Of a stretch of DNA of 59,298 nt, positions 52,801 through 59,298 are shown in pieces. A model generated the notes under the pieces. The model had not been told where the DNA came from and made no database searches. It saw only the letters and a list, made by a program, of their open reading frames with translations. The stretch is from the IMG/VR virus record IMGVR_UViG_3300009508_000017, positions 1 to 59,298 of that record, one strand, 5' to 3'. Numbering within the stretch: position 1 is the stretch's first letter; every line of letters begins with the position of its first letter. Made by a program: the position numbers and the translations under genes. The stretch comes from a virus.

Positions 52801-55800
52801 TCAAGCTCATTTGGCGGAGTCACTGGGTTCTTGGCTTTTTCTCTCCACTCAGTGTATTTGGATGTAAAGGAAGAAGCTAGTTTACTAAGAGCGTTTAGTG
52901 AACCAGGTCGTGAGAACATTTTAGATTCGTAACTTCCTAAATAGTTATCTTGTTCGTGAGCCGTTCCTACATCCTTATCACGGTTTACACTGTCGAAACT
53001 ACCAAAAGCATCTGAGGTGTCAGAACCAGGACTCGCTTCGGGGTCTACAACTTCTCCCTCTGTATTTTCCTGTTCTGTTCCGTCTTCATTAAACCCTTGT
53101 TCGTCCACTCCCCTATTCACTTGGGCATCTTTTATTGTCTTCGCTTCTGATGCCGCCATGTCTTCTGCACTGGTTAGCTGTAGACCTCCCATATTAAATA
53201 CAGCATCTTGCAAGGCTTGTAGCTTTGCTTGCATGTATTTTGAATTGGGCTTTTTCATGTCGCCCATGATGTTGTTGTAAAACTCGTTGTCTGATTCTAA
53301 ATAGAATAGATTCTTAGCAAACTTTGATTGCATTTGTAATTGCTTGGCTTCCGCAGAAGCCATGTCCGTGTTTTCTAACTGAGAGAGAAGCTCGTTTATT
53401 GTTTCTAATCTGGCTTTATCTCCTTTTTCAAAAGAAAGGAAGCTCTCTTGTTCAGCCTGCCTGAAAGTCGATTCAATTTGAGACTCGTCATATATAATTT
53501 CCAGCCTGTAAGGAAATGCAAAAGTGGTTTCGGGCTTCTCTTTTTCGGTTTCGTTATCTTTAGATTCTTCTTGTTTACCCTCTTTATTATCCTTCTGTGC
53601 TTTTTTGTAAGCGGGCCATCTAACCTCTAAACCACCAATATTTCTAGGAGCGTTTTCTTCTTGATTTGTAAAGTCTGAGAAAGACCACTTTGAATGCTTG
53701 GAATCGCCAATGCTTTCAGATCTCTTCATGTTTTCATCAACATGGACTCGTGCATATGCGGGAAATGCTTTCCTTATTGTTTTTCCTTTGTCGTCTTTTT
53801 CAGCCGGAATCACTCCAACCTTGATGACCTGTCCGTGTCTATATTTTTTCTCTAGAGTTGCTACATAAAGACTCTCCTGTGCTTGGTTTTGAATTAAAGT
53901 ATTGATTGCGTCGATGTCTTTTTTACCAAGTCCTTTTTTTTCAGCTACTACCGGCTTCATCTTCTTTGCTTGGTCGAGCCTGAAAGAAGCAACGTAGTTT
54001 AAAAGAACTTTGGTGCTAAGAGGGATTTTAGACTCTCTGTCTGTTACAACTTGAGCGAGTCTTTCCTTTAAGTAAGCAAGTTCACGCCTAACCCCGTAGC
54101 TTTCTCTAAGTTCTTTCTTGTCTAAGAATTTAATTTGTTTTTCGAGGCTTTCTTGTGCTTTTTCTAAGGCGCCACTCTCTTCTAGCTTATTTAGTAAGAT
54201 GTCAGGTGCATGAGTGATATACTTTAATAGAGCAATCCCACCTTGAGCATCGGCGTAGTATTTATTGTGCGATCCATCGAGTAAGCCGATGTTTTTAATA
54301 CCGCCCATTTCAATAATAGCTTGCACGAGCTGGCGAGCAGTTAATTTTAGAGAAGATAGGTTTGTTATAGTTTGGGAAAGAGAAATGTCATTTCTTACTT
54401 TTCCACCAACAGTTCGGCCAACCTCTTCTTCTGGTTTTATATAGTTCGAATAAGCGTATTCACTTAGCAGGCTATTATTTACCTCTTCTGAGACCTTGTA
54501 ATACCGGCCATTTTTGCCGAGTTTTTCGAAAGAACCTTTTTCGTTAATCTTTATAATTAATTCTTTTCCCTCTTTCACTAGAGTGGTTTCCATAACTTCG
54601 TTGCCTTGGAACCATCTAAATCTCCAGTCTTTAAGGTTAGTGGATTTCCCTTCTCTAAAAGATTTTAAAACCTCGAGTTCAAGCTCAAGCTCTTTTATTC
54701 CTTCATTGACTGCCAAGGTATTTTTTCCGCTATCTTTAAGCTTTTCAATTAAAGCAATCTTACGATCCTTTATGTTTTCTACTTCACTGTGATAAATAGT
54801 TACCTTCTTAGAATCGTTATGAGCACGTTTTTTGCTTCTTGTAAAACTGGAGTGTCTTTCAAGTACTCCTACGATTTGGTTAATGTCTGCTTCTTCCCTA
54901 ACCCAACCTTGTTGAAGGTGCTGATTAAAAATTTCTTGGATATCTTTAGCTTCCTGAGAGCTGATGTCTATGTTTCTTTTAGCAGTGTATGTGTATCCAT
55001 TTATGTGGATTTTTTCTCTAGCTGCTATGATCACTGCATCGTTTCTTGCAAGAGATGCTTTTACTTCATTGACAAATTGAGTTCCAGAAACAGCTTCCTT
55101 TATATAAGCAGTTCTAGGCACCTCTAATTCTGGGTTCCAAAAGACCCTGACCTTTCCTGATTCATCTTTGGGCAGTTTTGTTCTAGTTCCCTTCAGCAGC
55201 TTGGTTCTAGATACGGGGTTAACAGTAACTTCAAGACGGCCGTCCTTGTTGTACCTTTTCTTTTCCTGAGCAATCTCTCCTTCTAAATGATTTCGGACAT
55301 CGTGGTGGATCTGTCTGTTGTCTTCAAAATTCATCTCGATAGCCCGTCTAACAACATCGGATTTTTCGCCGTGTAGATCTAAGGCCATTGGAAGTCCGGT
55401 CGATTCAGCAAGCCTACGGTTTTCCGCCTGTTGTTCGTCCCAAATCTTTTTATACGCGGGAGTGTTTAAAATTGTTTTTAGATCGTCTATCCATCTACCT
55501 TTGTACAGGATCCCTCTTCTGCTCGGTGGAAGTCTGAGATCTCCGTCAGCAAGCATTTCGACGTACTCTTTTCCGAGATCCATTGCCCAATCTAATCCGT
55601 TTGGATCGTAGTCATTAAAAGCTTGTTCCGTTTCTTTCCTCCTATTTACACGCAAGACAGTGTCAACAAGGGTGTCTATGATTTTTTTATCAGAAGTTGG
55701 GGTTAACTCTCTAACTCCTAACTTCATCCTTGCATCCGCTCCTTTTGCGGCCTGAACACTGGCAGTGTTGTAAGGATCAAACATCTTTCCGGTGGTGTAT

Positions 55801-58800
55801 CCACCTTTTAGGGCATCTTGAAAAGCCTGGTTTTTTCCACTTAATGCAATCTCTTCGTGCATTCTTTGGAGAACGTGTCTGTATTCCTGCGTGGTAATAG
55901 ACTGAGGAACGGGGCCTCCAGAAAGAAAAGTATTAATTGGACTTGTTGGATCTAGTGTAATGTCTAGCCCTTCAAGCATTCCTGCTTGGTTCTTGTATTT
56001 AGGCTGCATTGAGGATAAATCCGAGTGGCTCATCTCAAAACCATAAATTTTTTGTAGCTTAGCTAATCTTTTTGTTAAGAGTTGTAAGTTTTGTAGTGCT
56101 TCTTTCCTCGCTTCATCAGTTAGAGGAATTGTTCCCTCTTCAACTAAAGGAAAAACTTTAGATCTTACTAGGTTCTTTCCTACTCTCTGAACCCTGTAAC
56201 TAGCAGGGCTTGCATATGCTAAGATGTCAAAGGCTTTGTAAGAATTTACAGTAAAACCATCTTTAGCACTGTATAACTCTCCTCCAAAATAAAACTTTTC
56301 TCCCTTTTTAAAGAAAACATCCTTTGCAAAGTTCTTTGGAGCAACCCTTCCACTGTCTAACCCGTCTTGAATAGTATTTATACTTTCTATGAGTTCTCTT
56401 TCTGTATAAAGTGCATAATCAAGAACAAACCGGTCGGTGTTGTTGTACCTAGAACCTCCCACCATTTCTGTGTCTATTTCACCCATTCTTTCTGCTATTC
56501 TAGAATTCGTTAAATTGATAGCTAGGTGCGTTGAGGGTAGGAGTTCTGTCTTTTGTATGGAAGGTTCCGTGTCCATAATCTTCCTCCTGTCAGCTGTAGA
56601 AACTCCTAATTCTGACTCCAGGTCAGCAAATGTTACATTTTTCCTTAACTTTTTATCTTTTGTCAGGCTTCTGATAGCTTGCCATACTTTTTTAGTCTGG
56701 ATGTCGTTCTTTTTCGCAGCCAGGTTAGCAGCAGTAGTGTTAGATAGTTTAACAAGAGATTGCTTTTTACCTGGTGCTTTTTCTAAACCTAAGGCTTTGA
56801 GGATTTCTTTTTGCTTTTGCTCAAACTCAAGCATTGCTGGAAGTTTCTGCACTCTTCTTCTTCTGGAGTTCTTGTTCCTTTCAGCAAATTTTTCATATTC
56901 TGTAATCAGACCATAAACACCGTATTTCTTTTCAAGATCACTTTTCTTTTTCGGGTCATCTTTTACTTCATCGCTAAGCCTCGTATACACCCCACTCATA
57001 CGGCTAATTTTTTCTAAAAGAACCGCAGTCACAGTAGCACCTTCATCTATTTTAAAGTAAGAAGATTCTTTTGGACCGTATTGTGTTTGAATAGTCTCCC
57101 CTGCACGCATCATTGCAAGAGCACTGAGTATGCGGGCTTGATAGACGTTGTAATCCTGGCCGGTCTCACGTTGAAATTCGGCAGCGTTTTCGGGAAGCAT
57201 GTTCCAATCAAAATTGTCTGCTAGTTTAGCGAGCTCTTGTTTTCCATTTATGGTAAAAGTGCCTTTGCTTTCGCCCTTAGCATAAACAACATTTAACTTA
57301 TCAAAAGAAGCTAAATCTGAAAGTGTAATCATGTCTCCTGGCTTGCCGTCTCTACTTGCAATCCTGAGATCTCCAAAATTGATTCCTTTTAGTTTTTTGT
57401 CGTCTGGTTTAAAGTTAATGAGAACTGGAGTATTTCTTATGTCAATGAGCTCAGTTGCAGCTCCCATAGAACCTTTTACTTCTCTTATGTTTTCTACTTT
57501 CTTAACACCTGTTTCAATTCTTTCTCTAGCTCTAGCGATGTTATCTCTAGTCTTTCTGTTCTTAATCCCAGTTATCTTTTGAACTAGTGGCTTAAGATTC
57601 TCTACATCATTTATTAAAGCCTGTGCTTTTTGAACATTTTTAGAAGTCTGGCCTTTTCCACCAGGTTCTTTTACTAGCCAATCCAGTTTAGGAACAAAAC
57701 CAGTAATTTCTTCGTTAGAGTCTAACTCTTTTAACACAGGGCCGCTTAGAAACTTAGATAGAGCTTTTGAAACTTCTTCTATTTCCGTATCTTTAGAGAC
57801 CGTTAAAGTGTCTGTAAGAAAATCTTCCAACTGTCTGCCTGTGCCTAATGCGTCTTTTTCATCAAGTTTAAAATTACCAAGAGCACTCTTTAAAGAAGTT
57901 ACCGTTTTAGCGATTCCTTCAGAAGAATCTACAGTACTTTCTTCCTCCATGTCTTTGATAAGCTTTCTTTCAGCAGCAACTCCGGCTTCGAGGCTCTCCA
58001 TTTTATCCTGTAAGAGTTCGACTTTCTTACCCATTTCTTCATTGCCGTACATTTCGTAGGCTTCTTCTATTGATTTTATATCAATAGAATCTGAATCAGA
58101 AAGAGCGCCTCTAGCCCTGCTAAGGGCAGCGTCTGTTAGTGCAGTAAGGCCAGCTTTGTCTGCAACCATTTCAAAGATTTCTTCTGTAGTTACCCTTCCT
58201 TTTTTCTGAAATAGCTTTTCAACATCAGGTAGTAACTCATTTAATAGCTCTTTATCGCTAGTTTCTATGATCTTTTTCACAGCCCTATCAACGTCTTTAA
58301 AACTCTTCCCTTGTTCTTTTAGGAGTTTGTTCGTTCCTTCGATATCGGCTATTATTTTTAAATTCCTTTGCTCGGAATAGTCGACCTCTTCATTTGGGTC
58401 TGCTACCTTTTGGCCTGCTCTGTTCTTAGACGTCTTTGGTTTAAAGGTGTCTGTCTTGTTGTCATACTTTTGACCAACATTAAAATCTAGTTCTTCCTGT
58501 GCAATTCTTTCGTCAGCAGCTTGTTCATAGCCAGTTGTGGTGCTTTTGTAATCTTCTTGAAGCTGTACTGCTTCTGCAATTGAATAGATTTCGCCTTTGA
58601 AGCGTATGTCCTTTGCTCCTCTAGACTCGGTAGGAGCGGCTGCCTTGATAGCTTTCTCTAACTTTTTTTGGTTTTGTAAAGCATCTATGTAAGTACTTTC
58701 TGCAGGCTCTCCCTTTAAACCGGTAGGGTCTGTCTTTAAACTTTTGAGCTTCTGTTTTCTGTCTGACTTGGCCATCTCATTGAGGATGATCCTTTTACGA

Positions 58801-59298
58801 GTTGCTCGCTGTTCTTCAGTGTACGCTTGCGGCTCGCTCGGACCCTTTCCAAGTCTTTCTTTTCTTATCCTGGAAGTGCCTGTTTCAATAGCTTGTTCTA
58901 CATCTTGGTCCTGGAGTAATCCGAGATCGTCGTCTGCGTTTACTGGAGGTTTTAAGCGGTATGCTTCTCCTAGAGGAGAAAACTGATCAGGAGTTGCTGT
59001 GATTTCAACTCTGTCTTTTAACATGGCATCGGTGTTTAAAACCATACCTATGTCTTTTAAAAATTGTTCTTCGCTGAGAAGTTTATTCCTCATACTACCT
59101 AAAGCATTATAGTCACTTTGTTGGGATCTTCGATCTGCTTTACCAGGTCCTTTATAGACCAGTTGGTTGTTTGGACTTACTGCAAATTGCATCCACTCTA
59201 AAATCTGAGCATCCATGTCTTCTGGAGCTGTTTTCTCTGAGCGAGTGCCTGTGTCTCCGTCCTGCATTGGGATGCCAGAAACGTCTTCTCCAACTGGC
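49821..59298 (-). CDS. Giant polyvalent virion protein with LPD38-like C-terminus (5' end open)
   Basis: At least 3,148 residues. The C-terminal third has the pattern of the LPD38-type 'large polyvalent protein' domain: PEFWLRNPLRDVTNAWFNL (about 2580-2600), VTVDFNKRGTWSQQLG, FFNPSVQGNR, then PIGYGPHGLWAMGDFL. The N-terminal two thirds are helical and charged with no recognised enzyme motif. Such proteins are packaged or injected and may carry several effector domains. The frame stays open to the window edge with no good start or Shine-Dalgarno site at the first ATG (59267). Joining the window ends gives an ATG at 8-6. Residue numbers here count from the ATG at 59267. Confidence 0.8.
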   Translation of the reverse strand, partial: PVGEDVSGIPMQDGDTGTRSEKTAPEDMDAQILEWMQFAVSPNNQLVYKGPGKADRRSQQSDYNALGSMRNKLLSEEQFLKDIGMVLNTDAMLKDRVEITATPDQFSPLGEAYRLKPPVNADDDLGLLQDQDVEQAIETGTSRIRKERLGKGPSEPQAYTEEQRATRKRIILNEMAKSDRKQKLKSLKTDPTGLKGEPAESTYIDALQNQKKLEKAIKAAAPTESRGAKDIRFKGEIYSIAEAVQLQEDYKSTTTGYEQAADERIAQEELDFNVGQKYDNKTDTFKPKTSKNRAGQKVADPNEEVDYSEQRNLKIIADIEGTNKLLKEQGKSFKDVDRAVKKIIETSDKELLNELLPDVEKLFQKKGRVTTEEIFEMVADKAGLTALTDAALSRARGALSDSDSIDIKSIEEAYEMYGNEEMGKKVELLQDKMESLEAGVAAERKLIKDMEEESTVDSSEGIAKTVTSLKSALGNFKLDEKDALGTGRQLEDFLTDTLTVSKDTEIEEVSKALSKFLSGPVLKELDSNEEITGFVPKLDWLVKEPGGKGQTSKNVQKAQALINDVENLKPLVQKITGIKNRKTRDNIARARERIETGVKKVENIREVKGSMGAATELIDIRNTPVLINFKPDDKKLKGINFGDLRIASRDGKPGDMITLSDLASFDKLNVVYAKGESKGTFTINGKQELAKLADNFDWNMLPENAAEFQRETGQDYNVYQARILSALAMMRAGETIQTQYGPKESSYFKIDEGATVTAVLLEKISRMSGVYTRLSDEVKDDPKKKSDLEKKYGVYGLITEYEKFAERNKNSRRRRVQKLPAMLEFEQKQKEILKALGLEKAPGKKQSLVKLSNTTAANLAAKKNDIQTKKVWQAIRSLTKDKKLRKNVTFADLESELGVSTADRRKIMDTEPSIQKTELLPSTHLAINLTNSRIAERMGEIDTEMVGGSRYNNTDRFVLDYALYTERELIESINTIQDGLDSGRVAPKNFAKDVFFKKGEKFYFGGELYSAKDGFTVNSYKAFDILAYASPASYRVQRVGKNLVRSKVFPLVEEGTIPLTDEARKEALQNLQLLTKRLAKLQKIYGFEMSHSDLSSMQPKYKNQAGMLEGLDITLDPTSPINTFLSGGPVPQSITTQEYRHVLQRMHEEIALSGKNQAFQDALKGGYTTGKMFDPYNTASVQAAKGADARMKLGVRELTPTSDKKIIDTLVDTVLRVNRRKETEQAFNDYDPNGLDWAMDLGKEYVEMLADGDLRLPPSRRGILYKGRWIDDLKTILNTPAYKKIWDEQQAENRRLAESTGLPMALDLHGEKSDVVRRAIEMNFEDNRQIHHDVRNHLEGEIAQEKKRYNKDGRLEVTVNPVSRTKLLKGTRTKLPKDESGKVRVFWNPELEVPRTAYIKEAVSGTQFVNEVKASLARNDAVIIAAREKIHINGYTYTAKRNIDISSQEAKDIQEIFNQHLQQGWVREEADINQIVGVLERHSSFTRSKKRAHNDSKKVTIYHSEVENIKDRKIALIEKLKDSGKNTLAVNEGIKELELELEVLKSFREGKSTNLKDWRFRWFQGNEVMETTLVKEGKELIIKINEKGSFEKLGKNGRYYKVSEEVNNSLLSEYAYSNYIKPEEEVGRTVGGKVRNDISLSQTITNLSSLKLTARQLVQAIIEMGGIKNIGLLDGSHNKYYADAQGGIALLKYITHAPDILLNKLEESGALEKAQESLEKQIKFLDKKELRESYGVRRELAYLKERLAQVVTDRESKIPLSTKVLLNYVASFRLDQAKKMKPVVAEKKGLGKKDIDAINTLIQNQAQESLYVATLEKKYRHGQVIKVGVIPAEKDDKGKTIRKAFPAYARVHVDENMKRSESIGDSKHSKWSFSDFTNQEENAPRNIGGLEVRWPAYKKAQKDNKEGKQEESKDNETEKEKPETTFAFPYRLEIIYDESQIESTFRQAEQESFLSFEKGDKARLETINELLSQLENTDMASAEAKQLQMQSKFAKNLFYLESDNEFYNNIMGDMKKPNSKYMQAKLQALQDAVFNMGGLQLTSAEDMAASEAKTIKDAQVNRGVDEQGFNEDGTEQENTEGEVVDPEASPGSDTSDAFGSFDSVNRDKDVGTAHEQDNYLGSYESKMFSRPGSLNALSKLASSFTSKYTEWREKAKNPVTPPNELDINIGQRGPKKFTGVYGKLVEQFGPWMQAQEHIIEKLGYDKKGQDAKRLRLYDTFYSQMGVAGDLLDEGQRAYINPISDALYDSKAELEDIGYYMYALVAPQANAAIRKSRQDLGKEALVDDEGADTGSGMSNKEAKKIIQDLETKPDLVKFIKHRNNPVKLMFDMHKKSLDLQYEAEMLDKKSKERMEAAATVASKGYDKDLHTIEGLNFGTFRRLPLQGFLGMEDQYARQEEQHDLLGSGDAKGRGFDMPHGAVYQKSATGRSMLADPLTIFAHTTQGYQDAVIRSTRAKSAQAINQVHTELLNAKIENKDSAAGKLYDVLFREPKEGIKMTSKLIENSDGETLFDIQEMKFSAEVLDSGRALFVREDGRPKVIMFADTEQGNLLASSAKNMTYEQLGQVLSTVNISTKYLSKIRTSYSPEFWLRNPLRDVTNAWFNLDSDSELKVIKNKVANPINFHKHAGDIFAYEKSLDEYGKAPNGYAEMDNDSLFQLAKSDMGAAYHVLKKLGGKTAFYKFNEIRELLKQNEKASKTPRKGGKIVKPIRVMTSFVDNLNTSLENVLRARVIMHGLQEGIDIKTLIPASRNVTVDFNKRGTWSQQLGVLIQFFNPSVQGNRVFAKSLKKRGLQSSLVLGGKVIRYSLAYNLLMRALTGRDDDEEDDKSTYFDDVSEHARYTSVVVPHSLFSDDKTPGHTTVPIGYGPHGLWAMGDFLSKQLMTGGRDIVKDSLQFVKVMSQTYSPYAPTSLSESVPVPALQGLFQIGMNEQWNGNTVYKEFSGSETASPSILSKRNTPQIYKNISDGINSAAGGNNVVPGNLLSMMTFSDPLKYVGTESLTLGGGWSGSGLQWWTDFLGGSLATGFMSTLNMFTDDPQEMQLPVVKGIVKMRGSSFKTYNEYNSLKTRAQQAKSSLDSMDPADKAQFLKSNSHYLKIIKAFEASENAMKMYRRRREALEKQDQKDERIIQQMDKLEDMRDNIQRRSIGMARDMGIAL

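Noticed and set aside
49821-59298. N4-type virion RNA polymerase
   Set aside because: Size fits, but none of the single-subunit polymerase motifs could be found; the C-terminus looks LPD38-like instead.

Overview
The window is a phage genome, or nearly all of one, of a temperate, probably podovirus-like bacteriophage. A tyrosine integrase sits beside a phage attachment site that copies the 3' half of a tRNA-Tyr gene. Further support comes from a family A DNA polymerase, a primase/SF3-helicase, an rIIA/rIIB pair, a portal, an N4-gp56-like capsid protein, a scaffold, very large repetitive fibre proteins and a giant (>3,100 residue) polyvalent virion protein. There is no tape-measure or sheath gene, which argues for a short-tailed virion. 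The host cannot be named from the sequence. Promoters look sigma-70-like (TTGnnn, 17 bp, TATAAC) and many genes have weak or absent Shine-Dalgarno sites. Calcium-binding type-3 repeats and a DUF6321-like protein suggest an aquatic, possibly marine, bacterium, but this is inference.

Layout. (1) 607-9547, leftward: accessory and early genes of mostly unknown function, with rIIB/rIIA, a P-loop polynucleotide-kinase-like protein, an SH3-barrel protein and a possible HhH glycosylase-like protein. It ends at a strong terminator (560-599). (2) 9697-11044: a control region with an HNH-like gene, three different ribbon-helix-helix (RHH) regulators and an array of repeats (AATATTGTTTCT). No CI-like repressor was seen, so this is the most likely lysogeny switch. 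(3) 11028-21856, rightward: the replication and recombination module. It holds a RuvC-like resolvase, NrdR-type zinc ribbon, sigma-region-4 protein, SF2 helicase, a split DUF2800-type nuclease, a probable ssDNA-binding protein, PolA, dNMP kinase, primase-helicase and a PD-(D/E)XK protein. (4) 21853-23150: the integrase (leftward) and attP. (5) 23254-23846: two small rightward genes, one with an HTH and a GRP (AT-hook-like) tail. (6) 23800 to the right edge, leftward: the virion genes. In transcription order these are giant polyvalent protein, portal, fibre/adhesin 1, small protein, fibre 2, Fn3-like protein, two membrane (lysis-candidate) proteins, a Cys-rich mini-protein, DUF6321-like protein, scaffold, capsid, connector-like proteins, a repeat-rich 1,442-aa protein, further tail/fibre proteins and a nozzle-like protein.

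The giant gene is still open at the right edge. If the two window ends are joined, its frame continues three codons to an ATG just downstream of the 42-446 gene, so the window may be a circular or circularly permuted genome. Even then no large terminase is recognisable; either it is too divergent to see or it lies outside the window. All function calls come from reading motifs in translated sequence; no database search was done.
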